Shown: positions 50,592 through 58,713, numbered from the stretch's first letter. The stretch: DNA of 64,000 nt from Clostridiales bacterium (GCA_017569285.1 CP069419.1:1302001-1366000), one strand, 5' to 3'. The notes: generated by a model not told the origin, from the sequence alone. A program made the numbers and translations.

Positions 50592-52391
50592 ATGGACATT
50601 TCAAGTATTGTGTTGCTCCTGGGCGGAGTGGCGATGTTCCTCTTCGGAATGTCGCTGATGGGTGACGGTCTGAAAAAGGTCGCGGGCAATAAGCTCGAGC
50701 TGATTCTGTACCGGCTTTCCAACACACCGCTCAAGGGCATTTTGCTTGGTACGGGCGTTACCGCGGTCATTCAGTCGTCTTCCGCAACCAGCGTCATGGT
50801 GGTCGGTTTTGTCAACTCCTCCATGATGCGCCTGCGGCAGGCGATTTCCATTATCATGGGCGCAATCATCGGCACCAGCATTACCGGCTGGGTCATCTGC
50901 CTTTCCTCGGTCGGCGGGGACGGCGCTTCCGCGGCGCTGAAGCTGCTCTCCACAGAAAGCCTGAGCGCGATGATTGCCGTGGCCGGCATCCTGATCCGCA
51001 TGATTTCCAAAAAGAAATCCATGCAGCATATCGCGGATATCCTGATGGGCTTTGCCGTGCTGATGTTCGGCATGCAGACCATGAGCCGCTCGGTATCCGG
51101 CCTGCGGTCCGATCCCGCGTTCACCGCGTTCCTCACCAGCTTCAGCAATCCCCTCCTGGGAATCCTGGCCGGCTTTGTGTTCACCGCGATCCTGCAGAGT
51201 GCCTCCGCCTCGGTCGGTATCCTGCAGGCGCTGTCCGCCACGGGCCTGATCTCATTTGACCAGGCGCTGCCCATCATCATGGGTATTGCGGTCGGCGCTT
51301 CCATCCCGGTGCTGATCTCCGGCGCGGGTTCTTCCCGGGACGGCCGCCGCGCGGCGTTCTCCTACCTGGTCATTGAAATCATCCGCACGATCCTGTTCGC
51401 CGCGGTGTTCTACATTCTCCACGCGTTCCTGCAGTTCTCCTTCATGAACATGACGATGAACATGTTCTCCATCGCGCTGCTGAACACCCTGTTCCGGGTT
51501 TCCACCGTGGTGGTGCTGGCGCCGTTCATTCCCCTGTTTGAGAAGCTGATGGTCCGCCTGATCCCGGACGATCCGTCGGAATCCGCCCAGACAGAGGATA
51601 TGAAACGCCTGGAGGAACGCTTCCTGGCCTATCCCACCCTGGCCGTGGAACAGACCCGGCTGACCATCAACAAGATGGCCGAGCTGACCCGGCAGTCCAT
51701 GCAGGATGCCATCGCCCTGCTGTCCGACTTCTCCCCGAAAAAGCTGGAGGAGGTTCGTGAACTGGAGGGAATCGTCGACCGGTATGAGGACAAAATCGGC
51801 AGCTACCTGATGCGCCTGACCGGCCAGGAAATGACTGAGACCCAGAACCGGTCCGTCAGCCAGTACCTGCGCGCCATCACCGACCTGGAGCGGATCAGCG
51901 ACCACGCCCTGAACGTCGCGGAGCGGGCGGAAGAGATCTATGAGAAAAAGATCTCCTTCTCCGACAAGGGCGAAAAGGAAATGGCCAACCTGACCGAAGC
52001 CATCACCCAGATCCTGGACCTGACCATCGACAGCTTCCTGGCGGATGATACGGAAGCCGCCTACCAGGTGGAGCCCCTCGAGCAGGTCATTGACCGGATC
52101 TGCCGCCGGATGCGGGAGCGCCACACCATGCGCCTGCAGAAGGGCAAGTGCACCATCGTAAACGGCTATGTCTTCAATGACCTGGTTTCCGATTTCGAGC
52201 GGGTGTCCGACCACTGCTCCAACATCGCCATCGTGCTGGTGGAACTGGTGGACAACGCGCTGGATGTCCACGAGATGTCCGAAGTCATGCACCAGGACCA
52301 TCCGCACCATTTCGAGGAGTACTTCAACAGCTTCGCCGCGAAGTACATCAAAAAGAAGGACCAGGATCTCCTGCAGGACGACGCGGAGTAA
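50592..52391 (+). CDS. Na/Pi cotransporter family protein with PhoU-like tail
   Basis: A 599-residue protein of the NptA/YjbB type. The first 320 residues hold two inverted Na_Pi_cotrans repeats with the QSSSA motif (TAVIQSSSATSVMVV) and its counterpart (TAILQSASASVG). Residues 340-560 are helical, with two PhoU-like repeats (YLRAITDLERISDHALNVAE, LVSDFERVSDHCSNIAIVL). It imports or exports phosphate driven by sodium; the PhoU-like tail may regulate it. ATG 50592 follows GGAGG. It ends at the hairpin at 52463, in which the SOS-like cassette's promoter is nested. Confidence 0.95.
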   Translation: MDISSIVLLLGGVAMFLFGMSLMGDGLKKVAGNKLELILYRLSNTPLKGILLGTGVTAVIQSSSATSVMVVGFVNSSMMRLRQAISIIMGAIIGTSITGWVICLSSVGGDGASAALKLLSTESLSAMIAVAGILIRMISKKKSMQHIADILMGFAVLMFGMQTMSRSVSGLRSDPAFTAFLTSFSNPLLGILAGFVFTAILQSASASVGILQALSATGLISFDQALPIIMGIAVGASIPVLISGAGSSRDGRRAAFSYLVIEIIRTILFAAVFYILHAFLQFSFMNMTMNMFSIALLNTLFRVSTVVVLAPFIPLFEKLMVRLIPDDPSESAQTEDMKRLEERFLAYPTLAVEQTRLTINKMAELTRQSMQDAIALLSDFSPKKLEEVRELEGIVDRYEDKIGSYLMRLTGQEMTETQNRSVSQYLRAITDLERISDHALNVAERAEEIYEKKISFSDKGEKEMANLTEAITQILDLTIDSFLADDTEAAYQVEPLEQVIDRICRRMRERHTMRLQKGKCTIVNGYVFNDLVSDFERVSDHCSNIAIVLVELVDNALDVHEMSEVMHQDHPHHFEEYFNSFAAKYIKKKDQDLLQDDAE

Positions 52392-52397
52392 GCAGTT

Positions 52398-52444
52398 TTA
52401 TCTTTTTAAGATAATGAATTGAATGTTTTATCTGATTACGATAA
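52398..52444 (+). promoter_or_regulatory. Pair of TTATC-N7-GATAA operators upstream of the S24-repressor gene
   Basis: Two 17-bp inverted repeats, TTATCTTTTTAAGATAA (52398-52414) and TTATCTGATTACGATAA (52428-52444), have centres 30 bp apart, three helical turns. The second ends 7 bp before the -35 of the repressor gene. They are the natural candidates for binding sites of the XRE-S24 protein itself. Confidence 0.7.
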
Positions 52445-52451
52445 TTTTTCA

Positions 52452-52501
52452 TTGACATTCCCCGTTTTCCGGCTTATACTCAGGCCGGAAAACGTTTTTT
52501 T
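52452..52501 (+). promoter_or_regulatory. SOS-like cassette promoter nested in the nptA-type gene terminator
   Basis: TTGACA (52452-52457), 17 bp, TATACT (52475-52480). An 11-bp stem (52463-52473 with 52484-52494) followed by seven T residues surrounds the -10, so transcripts reading in from the cotransporter gene should terminate here. Confidence 0.8.
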
Positions 52502-52533
52502 ATGGGTTCGGATATATGGAAGGGGGTATTTTC

Positions 52534-53334
52534 ATGGCCGGCCGTTTTTCTTCTCCGGAGTTTGACGCGGAATCCGCCCGCGCCCGGAACCTGGTGGGAG
52601 CCCGCCTGGCGGAGCTCCGCCGCAGCCGGGGAATGACGCAGGGGCAGCTGGCGGCCGCGCTGGCCCCGTTCGGCGTCCGGGTGCAGACCGCCGCCGTCAG
52701 CAAATGGGAAAAGGGGGATTCGGTCCCCAGCGCCTACCAGCTGTTTGCGCTGTGCCACGCGCTGGATTTCTCCGCTTGGGCGGACGCCTTCGGCGATCCT
52801 TCCTTCCTGCCGGATCCCGCGCTGAATCCGGAGGGGCAGGCCCTGCTGGCCGAATTCCGGAGCTGGCTGGAAAGCCGCCGCCGGTACCGGGTGCTTCCCG
52901 CGCACCCCGCCCCGCTGGTGGAGATGGACGTCAGCCTGATTCCCGCTTCCGCCGGCTTCGGCGAGGCGCTGGACAACAACGAGTTTGAGCGGGTGTCCTT
53001 TCCCTCCGCGTCCGTGCCGGAAGGGGCGGACTTCGCCGTCCGTGTCCACGGGGACAGCATGGAGCCGGTCCTGTCGGACGGGCAGTATGCCTGGATCCGG
53101 AAATGCGCCGGCCTCCGCCCCGGGGAAGTCGGCCTCTTCATCCTGGACGGGGAAGGATACATCAAGGTTTACAGCGAGCAGGATCCCGCGCCTGCCGACC
53201 GGGACGCCTTCACGGACAGCAGCGGCATCCTCCATCCCCAGCCGGTCCTGGTTTCCTGCAATGGAAACTACGCCCCGAAGCCCGTTCCCGCCGAGTCCGA
53301 ATTCCGGATTGTCGGCCGGGTGCTGAATGGCTGA
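52534..53334 (+). CDS. XRE-family repressor with S24 (LexA/UmuD-like) autopeptidase domain
   Basis: A 266-residue regulator. Residues 20-75 are an XRE helix-turn-helix (NLVGARLAELRRSRGMTQGQ, VSKWEKGDSVPS). The C-terminal half is an S24 peptidase domain with nucleophile Ser175 in VHGDSMEPVLSDG and general-base Lys211 in GYIKVY. Like LexA or HdiR it should self-cleave when RecA filaments form. No clear Ala-Gly or Cys-Gly cleavage site stands out. ATG 52534 has GGGGG 7 bases upstream. It overlaps or abuts the Y-polymerase gene and is preceded by two matching palindromes, so it likely controls its own operon. Confidence 0.9.
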   Translation: MAGRFSSPEFDAESARARNLVGARLAELRRSRGMTQGQLAAALAPFGVRVQTAAVSKWEKGDSVPSAYQLFALCHALDFSAWADAFGDPSFLPDPALNPEGQALLAEFRSWLESRRRYRVLPAHPAPLVEMDVSLIPASAGFGEALDNNEFERVSFPSASVPEGADFAVRVHGDSMEPVLSDGQYAWIRKCAGLRPGEVGLFILDGEGYIKVYSEQDPAPADRDAFTDSSGILHPQPVLVSCNGNYAPKPVPAESEFRIVGRVLNG

Positions 53335-53359
53335 CCCGGCCGGAAACGGGGGCGTGCGT

Positions 53360-54760
53360 ATGCCGGACCGGTCCTGTATCTGCATTGACCTGAAATCCTT
53401 CTACGCATCGGTGGAATGCGTCGCCCGGGGACTGGATCCCCTGAAGGCCCGCCTCCTGGTGGCCGATGCCTCCCGCACGGACAAAACCATCTGCCTGGCG
53501 GTCTCCCCGGCCCTGAAGGCGATCGGCGTATCCAGCCGGCCGCGCCTTTTTGAGGCGAAGCAGGCCATCCGCCTGTATGAGGCCGCCGCCCATACCCATG
53601 TGGACTATATCACCGCCACCCCGCGGATGGCGGAATATATCCGGGTTTCCTCCGAGATCTATGCCGTCTACCGGAAGTACATTGCCGAAGAGGATATCCA
53701 TGTCTACTCCATCGATGAATGCTTCCTGGATGTGACGCCCTACCTGCACCTGTACCGCGATGCGGCGCTGGCTGAAAATGTTTCCCCGGCCCGTTTCCTG
53801 GCCATGGCCATGGTCCGGGATGTGCTGAAATCCACCGGAATCACCGCAACGGTCGGGATCGGCTCCAACCTGTACCTGGCCAAGATCGCCATGGATATCG
53901 TGGCCAAAAAATCCATTCCGGACCCGGACGGCGTCCGCATCGCCGAGCTGGATGAGGAGGATTACCGGTCGCTGCTCTGGTCCCACCGCCCGCTGACGGA
54001 TTTCTGGCAGGTCGGCCCGGGGACGGCCCGCCGGCTGACGACCCACGGAATGCGTACCATGGGGGATATTGCCGCGGTTTCCCAGTCCAACGAAGAGCTG
54101 CTGTACCGGCTGTTCGGTGTCAACGCGGAGCTGCTGATCGACCACGCGTGGGGCATCGAGCCGACGCGGATGAAGGATATCAAATCCTACCGGTCCGCCT
54201 CCCACAGCCTGTCCGCCGGGCAGGTACTGCCCCGCCCCTACCGGTATGATGAGGCGCTGGTGGTCTTCGGGGAAATGGCGGACGGGCTTGCCGCGGACCT
54301 GGTGGACAAACGCCTGCAGACCGCTGCCGTCACCTGGTGGGTCAGCTTTGACCCGGCCAGCCTGGAAGCCTGTCCGGACTATACCGGTCCGGTCTGCGTG
54401 GACTTTTACGGGCGCCTGCATCCGGCCCATACCGGCGGTACGATCCGCTTCCCGGTTTCCACCAGCAGTCCCCGGGAAATCCGGAATGCGGCCGCCGATT
54501 CTTTCCGCCGTCTCGTCCCGCCCATGCTGCTGGTCCGCCGGATCGGCATCTGTGCCGATGAGGTCCGGAATGAATCCACCGCCGCCCAGCTGGACCTGTT
54601 CACGGACTATACCGCCCGGGAACGGGAGCTTCACCTGCAGTATGCCATGCTGGCCCTGCGGAAGAAATACGGACGGAATATCCTCTTCAGGGGGATGAAC
54701 CTGCTCGAGGGTGCCACCGCCATGGAACGGAACCGGCAGATCGGCGGCCACCGGGCATAG
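53360..54760 (+). CDS. Y-family DNA polymerase, UmuC/UvrX type
   Basis: A 466-residue lesion-bypass polymerase. CIDLKSFYASVE (first catalytic Asp), YSIDECFLDV (Asp-Glu pair), the helix-hairpin-helix region WQVGPGTARRLTTHGMRTMGD and the little-finger domain with SYRSASHSLSAGQVL are all present. DLKSFYASVECV and the overall form match Bacillus UvrX/YqjW more than DinB. ATG 53360 is preferred (GGGGG 8 bases upstream); ATG 53327, overlapping the repressor stop, is the alternative. Together with the S24 repressor and the YolD-like gene it forms a DNA-damage cassette. Confidence 0.94.
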   Translation: MPDRSCICIDLKSFYASVECVARGLDPLKARLLVADASRTDKTICLAVSPALKAIGVSSRPRLFEAKQAIRLYEAAAHTHVDYITATPRMAEYIRVSSEIYAVYRKYIAEEDIHVYSIDECFLDVTPYLHLYRDAALAENVSPARFLAMAMVRDVLKSTGITATVGIGSNLYLAKIAMDIVAKKSIPDPDGVRIAELDEEDYRSLLWSHRPLTDFWQVGPGTARRLTTHGMRTMGDIAAVSQSNEELLYRLFGVNAELLIDHAWGIEPTRMKDIKSYRSASHSLSAGQVLPRPYRYDEALVVFGEMADGLAADLVDKRLQTAAVTWWVSFDPASLEACPDYTGPVCVDFYGRLHPAHTGGTIRFPVSTSSPREIRNAAADSFRRLVPPMLLVRRIGICADEVRNESTAAQLDLFTDYTARERELHLQYAMLALRKKYGRNILFRGMNLLEGATAMERNRQIGGHRA

Positions 54761-54778
54761 AAAGGAAAGGCGGCTGCC

Positions 54779-55021
54779 ATGCGTGATTCGATCCCCAACT
54801 GGGACCTCCGGCTGATTCCCGTCTCCGGGCCGTACAGCCGGGTGCGGGCACGGGGCTGCCCGGCTCACACGGACGGCCGCTTCGCGCTTCTCCATCCGCA
54901 GATGGAGCGCGGCCGCCGCGCGAAGATTTTCGCGCCGTTTGACGCGCTGGAGGGCTTCTCGGACCGGATCCGCACCCGGGATGACACCCTGGTCCGGGCC
55001 ATGGAAAAAGCCGGCCGCTGA
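54779..55021 (+). CDS. YolD-like small protein
   Basis: An 80-residue protein with HPQMERGRRAKIFAPFDALEGFSDRI, the hallmark RAxxFAPFxALxGF segment of YolD-like proteins that are often encoded beside UvrX-type polymerases. YolD-UvrX pairs are compared with UmuD-UmuC, although YolD has no peptidase fold. It is short relative to Bacillus YolD (about 110 residues). AAAGGAAAGG precedes ATG 54779, 18 bp after the polymerase stop. Confidence 0.8.
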   Translation: MRDSIPNWDLRLIPVSGPYSRVRARGCPAHTDGRFALLHPQMERGRRAKIFAPFDALEGFSDRIRTRDDTLVRAMEKAGR

Positions 55022-55049
55022 CCGGGCGCTGAAATTGCGGAAGATATGC

Positions 55050-55078
55050 TTGACGAACCCGATCTCCTTGTTTATGAT
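55050..55078 (+). promoter_or_regulatory. Rubredoxin promoter
   Basis: TTGACG (55050-55055), 17 bp, TATGAT (55073-55078). GGACGGGC (55091-55098) and GCCCGTCC (55102-55109) form a leader hairpin before the ribosome site. Confidence 0.75.
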
Positions 55079-55129
55079 GGATACAAACGGGGACGGGCTG
55101 CGCCCGTCCGGATAAAGGAGGTTGTTCCC

Positions 55130-55282
55130 ATGAAGTATGAATGTCCCTGCGGTTACGTGTATGATCCCGAAGTCGGCGATCCGGAAGGCGGCATCGCTCC
55201 CGGCACAGCTTTCGAGGATATCCCGGAAGACTGGGTCTGCCCGGTCTGCGGCCTGGGCAAGGACGCGTTTACCCCTGCCTGA
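55130..55282 (+). CDS. Rubredoxin
   Basis: A 50-residue one-iron electron carrier with both CxxC pairs: [19 protein letters not shown] and [13 protein letters not shown]. The first pair is spaced C-P-C, with one residue between the cysteines, where classical rubredoxin has two, so one turn of the first iron loop is shortened. [14 protein letters not shown] is standard. AAAGGAGG precedes ATG 55130. It is predicted to pass electrons to peroxide- or oxygen-reducing proteins such as the reverse rubrerythrin at 46.5 kb. Confidence 0.95.
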   Translation: MKYECPCGYVYDPEVGDPEGGIAPGTAFEDIPEDWVCPVCGLGKDAFTPA

Positions 55283-55309
55283 TTCTGATCCGAGAAAAGA
55301 GGAACCTGT

Positions 55310-55909
55310 ATGAACATCGTATGCCTGGATCTGGAAGGGGTTCTGGTCCCCGAGATCTGGATCGCGTTTTCCGAAGCCAGCGGCATCCCCGAACTGCGCC
55401 GCACCACCCGGGACGAGCCGGATTACGACAAGCTGATGCGCTGGCGCCTCGGCATCCTGCGGGAGCACGGGCTGGGGCTGAAGGATATCCAGCGCACCAT
55501 CGCGACCATCGATCCCATGCCCGGCGCGAAGGATTTCCTGGATACCCTGCGTTCCGAAACCCAGGCGATCATCCTGTCCGACACCTTCACCCAGTTTGCC
55601 GCCCCGCTGATGGAAAAACTCGGCCGGCCCACCATTTTCTGCAATGAGCTGGAAGTCGGGGAAGACGGCATGATCACCGGGTACCGCATCCGGACCGCGC
55701 AGAGCAAGCTCTCCACCGTGAAAGCGCTGCAGAGCATCGGCTTCGATACCATCGCGGCCGGGGACAGCTACAACGATCTGGGTATGATCCAGGCCAGCAA
55801 GGCCGGATTCCTTTTCCGCTCCACCGAGCAGATCAAGAAGGACCATCCGGAGCTTCCGGCCTGCGAAACCTACGCGGACCTGCTCACCCTGATCCGCGGC
55901 GCGCTGTAA
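55310..55909 (+). CDS. thrH: ThrH-type phosphoserine phosphatase/homoserine phosphotransferase
   Basis: A 199-residue HAD-family enzyme. The N-terminus IVCLDLEGVLVPEIWI holds the nucleophile Asp in the ThrH-specific DLEGVLVPEIW form; ILSDTFTQFA is motif II, and the C-terminal GDSYNDLGMI supplies the metal Asp residues. Pseudomonas ThrH dephosphorylates phosphoserine and can move the phosphate to homoserine, linking serine and threonine synthesis. AGAGGAACCTGT precedes ATG 55310, 27 bp after the rubredoxin stop, so the two may be co-transcribed. Confidence 0.93.
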   Translation: MNIVCLDLEGVLVPEIWIAFSEASGIPELRRTTRDEPDYDKLMRWRLGILREHGLGLKDIQRTIATIDPMPGAKDFLDTLRSETQAIILSDTFTQFAAPLMEKLGRPTIFCNELEVGEDGMITGYRIRTAQSKLSTVKALQSIGFDTIAAGDSYNDLGMIQASKAGFLFRSTEQIKKDHPELPACETYADLLTLIRGAL

Positions 55910-55933
55910 ATCCATACAGGATACGGCTTTCTT

Positions 55934-55958
55934 CCCCGGGCGGCTGGGCCGCCCGGGG
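55934..55958 (+). terminator. Hairpin terminator after thrH
   Basis: A perfect 11-bp GC stem (55934-55944 with 55948-55958); the following T-rich stretch is interrupted. Confidence 0.7.
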
Positions 55959-55983
55959 ATTTCATGTTTTTTCTGCGGCAAGC

Positions 55984-56012
55984 TTGTTTTTTCTGCGGCG
56001 GGATGGTATGAT
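55984..56012 (+). promoter_or_regulatory. Promoter of the DUF1858 gene
   Basis: TTGTTT (55984-55989), 17 bp, TATGAT (56007-56012). Confidence 0.7.
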
Positions 56013-56047
56013 GTCGTCGTCCAAAATGACGAACGGAGGTTCTGATC

Positions 56048-56260
56048 ATGAACGAAACGTATGTTACCGGCGAAACGCTGGTTGGTGAAGTGGTCTCCCG
56101 GTATCCCGAAGCCATCGAAATCCTGCTGTCCATCGGCATGCACTGCCTGGGCTGCCCGGCTTCCCGGAATGAGTCACTGGCGGATGCCTGCGCGGTCCAT
56201 GGCTTTAACGCGGAGGAAATCATCAACGCCATCAACGAGAAGATCGCGGAGAACAAGTAA
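56048..56260 (+). CDS. DUF1858 (hybrid-cluster-associated disulfide redox) protein
   Basis: A 70-residue protein with the DUF1858 pattern: TLVGEVVSRYPEAIEILLSIG, then MHCLGCPASRNESLADAC, whose CxxC is thought to act in thiol-disulfide or Fe-S-related chemistry. Many clostridial genomes encode it near redox genes, and it sits next to rubredoxin here. GGAGG precedes ATG 56048. It is monocistronic, between its own promoter and a bidirectional terminator. Confidence 0.93.
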   Translation: MNETYVTGETLVGEVVSRYPEAIEILLSIGMHCLGCPASRNESLADACAVHGFNAEEIINAINEKIAENK

Positions 56261-56274
56261 CACCGGAAACCAGC

Positions 56275-56308
56275 AAAAGCGCGCGGTTCGCATGAACCGC
56301 GCGCTTTT
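56275..56308. terminator. Bidirectional terminator
   Basis: A 15-bp stem (56275-56289 with 56294-56308) with A/T ends serves the DUF1858 gene and the converging GH4 gene. Confidence 0.9.
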
Positions 56309-56354
56309 GATATGACCGGTTTTTCCGGCCTTCTTCCGGTGCTTCCGCACCGTC

Positions 56355-57752
56355 TCAGGCGAACCAGGCTTCCGGCAGGTACGCCCGCTGGTTCTCCAGC
56401 ATATCGTTGAACAGGCTCTGCCCGTCACGGGGCGTGACGAAGCCCATCATGGGATCATTCATAAACGTGGTAAAGCCCAGCTTCCGGTCGCAGTGCAGCG
56501 CCGTCTTCAGCGTGTTCTCCTGGTTGTAGACATGCCGGGCAATCAGCGGCAGGATCGGGGCCGGTACCGGTCCGGCACAGACCGGTTCGATCCGGTTCAG
56601 CCCGAAGAGGGCATTGGTTTCCACCACAGCGCCCATCGGCAGGTTGGGAATCTGTCCCCGGTTGGGCACATTGACGTTGGATACCAGGTCGCCCAGTCCC
56701 AGCAGGGCCTTCAGCAGCAGGTGGCCTTCCTCACCGGAACCGGTCAGTTCAATTTCCGCCTCCCCGCTGATCAGGTCATCGGACTTCTTCAGCCGGTTCT
56801 GCAGATCCTGGACCCGCCAGTCCACCGGCGTCAGGCTGAACATCCATTCCCGTACGGTTTCCGGGTCCCGGGTATACCAGGGCGCCGTAAACTCGGCCAG
56901 GTGGCGGTCTCCCGCCGCGGCAATCGCGCCGTATTTCCGGAACAGGTCCAGCTTCACCCGCTGGGCGCACCGGAAATGATTGTTCATCCAGTTCGTGTCC
57001 CCGCCCTCGTCATAGCCGGTTTCCGCATACTTCTCCGCGAACCGGGCATACAGCGGCATCAGGTCGGTTCCGCGCCAGGAAGCGCGGGTCAGCCAGGTAA
57101 AGTGGTTGATTCCGGTCACGGTCGTATACAGCTCCTGCCGGGTAACATCCGGAATCCCCTCTTCGGTTTTCAGCATGGAGCACAGCAGCTTCTGGGTGCC
57201 GAATACCTCATGGCAGCAGCCGAACGCCTTGACCTCCGGGAACACCTCATACAGCGTCCGCACGCACAGCGACATCGGATTGGTATAATTGATCACCCAC
57301 GCATCCGGCGCATAATCCCGGATCGCTTCCGCAATCTCCACATACATCGGGATGGTCCGCATCGCCCGCATAAAGCCGCCGGGGCCGACCGTATCGCCCA
57401 CCGGCTGGTAGACGCCCACCCGCTCCGGCAGGTGCACGTCTGACCGCATTTCCTCAAAGGTGGCGGGCAGGATCGAGATCACCACAAAATCCACGCCGGT
57501 CAGTGCTTCCTGCAGGGAATCGCTGACTTCGTATTCCCAGCGGGAAACCGCCTTCGGATGGGCGCTGATCTTTCCGCCGATGATCCGGTTCCGTTCCGCG
57601 GCGCTGCGGTCAATATCATACAGGCGGATCGTGCCGCACATATCTCCGTCCATAGCCAGGTCCTTCATGAATCCCCATGCCCATCCGCGGGACCCGCCGC
57701 CGATATAGGCAATCTTCAGGTTTTTTGCCTTTTCCGCTCCGGTCATCTGCAT
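56355..57752 (-). CDS. GH4-family alpha-glucosidase/alpha-galactosidase
   Basis: A 465-residue NAD- and metal-dependent glycosidase. YIGGGSRGWAWG is the dinucleotide fold, VINYTNPMSLCV and FGCCHEVFG (metal Cys) are the family core, and TGINHFTWL supplies the metal His. Family 4 acts by oxidation at C3 and elimination, on alpha- or beta-linked sugars, often phosphorylated; LplD/AglA-like members take alpha-glucosides, alpha-galactosides or galacturonides. There is no signal peptide. ATG 57752 has AAGGAG 9 bases upstream. The gene stands alone, with no transporter next to it. Confidence 0.93.
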   Translation of the reverse strand: MQMTGAEKAKNLKIAYIGGGSRGWAWGFMKDLAMDGDMCGTIRLYDIDRSAAERNRIIGGKISAHPKAVSRWEYEVSDSLQEALTGVDFVVISILPATFEEMRSDVHLPERVGVYQPVGDTVGPGGFMRAMRTIPMYVEIAEAIRDYAPDAWVINYTNPMSLCVRTLYEVFPEVKAFGCCHEVFGTQKLLCSMLKTEEGIPDVTRQELYTTVTGINHFTWLTRASWRGTDLMPLYARFAEKYAETGYDEGGDTNWMNNHFRCAQRVKLDLFRKYGAIAAAGDRHLAEFTAPWYTRDPETVREWMFSLTPVDWRVQDLQNRLKKSDDLISGEAEIELTGSGEEGHLLLKALLGLGDLVSNVNVPNRGQIPNLPMGAVVETNALFGLNRIEPVCAGPVPAPILPLIARHVYNQENTLKTALHCDRKLGFTTFMNDPMMGFVTPRDGQSLFNDMLENQRAYLPEAWFA

Positions 57753-57783
57753 ATGAATTTTCTCCTTCGGTTTGATGATGCTT

Positions 57784-57812
57784 ATTTTATCACTTCCCCA
57801 TCCGCCCGGCAA
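57784..57812 (-). promoter_or_regulatory. Promoter of the GH4 gene
   Basis: Minus strand TTGCCG (57807-57812), 17 bp, TAAAAT (57784-57789). The gap between this promoter and the CtsR-type sites (57813-57969) is AT-rich near 57900-57950; I see no gene in it. Confidence 0.65.
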
Positions 57813-57969
57813 GACGGCACTTTCCGGCCGGAACCGGTCATTTTCTTCCATTTTGGTCGGAACCGGCGCCGCCTTCGCCCTTTTTTCGCGGATTTGAAAA
57901 AGTGAGAAATTCGTTGATTTGCTTCGTTTTTGCGAGATTTTTATATATAATTGGCGGATCCCGCCGGTG

Positions 57970-58029
57970 TTTGACCTACTTTGACTTTTCCTTACTTTGA
58001 CTTTCTTTGACTTTTGATTATACTATAAT
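57970..58029 (+). promoter_or_regulatory. hsp20 promoter with two CtsR-type operators
   Basis: Two direct-repeat operators, TTTGACC-TAC-TTTGACT (57970-57986) and TTTGACT-TTC-TTTGACT (57996-58012), match the reverse complement of the CtsR heptad repeat (RGTCAAA, 3 bp, RGTCAAA). TTGACT (57997-58002) with TATACT (58019-58024) at 16 bp is the likely promoter, so the second operator covers the -35. TATAAT follows at 58024-58029. Confidence 0.8.
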
Positions 58030-58122
58030 CAGCGTTCGGGAGAACGGGGCGGCCAGTGACCGCATGAAAGCTCTCCCCGCGGCCGGAAGGCCCCGGGGGC
58101 GGCAATGAATGGAGGGTTCATT

Positions 58123-58578
58123 ATGAGTATTCTGCCTGCTGTTTTCGGTGAAAATATGATGGATGTGTTCAACGACTTCGACCGTGATTTCTTCCGCGGC
58201 TTTGCCCGTCCGGAGCATATGCTCTACGGCAAGAACGCCCAGCGGATGATGAAGACGGATGTGAAGGAAACAGACACCGGCTATGAGCTGGACATCGACC
58301 TGCCTGGGTTCAAGAAGGAAGAAATCCACCTGGACCTGGAAAACGGCTACCTGACCATCTCCACGGAAAAGGCCCTGGAGAACAAGGAAGAGAAGAAGGG
58401 CCGGGTCATCCGCCAGGAGCGGTATTCCGGCACCATGTCCCGCAGCTTCTATGTGGGTGAGCATGTGACGGAAGAGGACATCAAAGCGAAGTACGAAAAT
58501 GGCGTGCTGAGCCTGAGCTTCCCGAAGAAGGAAGCCCCGAAGGTTCCGGAAAAGAAGACCATCCTGATCGAAGGATAA
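58123..58578 (+). CDS. Hsp20 small heat-shock protein
   Basis: A 151-residue alpha-crystallin-domain chaperone. The N-terminal arm (NDFDRDFFRGFARP) is followed by the domain: MMKTDVKETDTGYELDIDLPG, GYLTISTEKALENKEEKKG, YSGTMSRSFYVGEHV and the closing AKYENGVLSLSFPKKE, then an I-x-I tail motif (TILIEG). It binds unfolding proteins without ATP. GGAGG lies 7 bases before ATG 58123. The promoter region carries two CtsR-type operators, so heat or protein stress should induce it; no ctsR gene is in the window. Confidence 0.95.
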   Translation: MSILPAVFGENMMDVFNDFDRDFFRGFARPEHMLYGKNAQRMMKTDVKETDTGYELDIDLPGFKKEEIHLDLENGYLTISTEKALENKEEKKGRVIRQERYSGTMSRSFYVGEHVTEEDIKAKYENGVLSLSFPKKEAPKVPEKKTILIEG

Positions 58579-58591
58579 CCCCTTCCGGATG

Positions 58592-58618
58592 CGGCCGCGC
58601 GAAAGCGCGGCCGTTTTT
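58592..58618 (+). terminator. Terminator of hsp20
   Basis: CGGCCGCGC (58592-58600), GAAA tetraloop, GCGCGGCCG (58605-58613), TTTTT. Confidence 0.93.
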
Positions 58619-58642
58619 CTTTTGGCCCGGAATCCCGGCCGG

Positions 58643-58671
58643 TTGCGGATCGGAAACCATCGTTGTAAAAT
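58643..58671 (+). promoter_or_regulatory. Promoter of the NlpC/P60-like gene
   Basis: TTGCGG (58643-58648), 17 bp, TAAAAT (58666-58671). Confidence 0.65.
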
Positions 58672-58713
58672 AGAATCCGTCAGAAACCGGAAAACGGAAC
58701 GGAGGTGGTCCCG

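Noticed and set aside
57813-57969. Small RNA gene in the AT-rich gap between GH4 and hsp20
   Set aside because: TATATATAAT-like boxes are present, but no hairpin-plus-T-run terminator is found to define a transcript.
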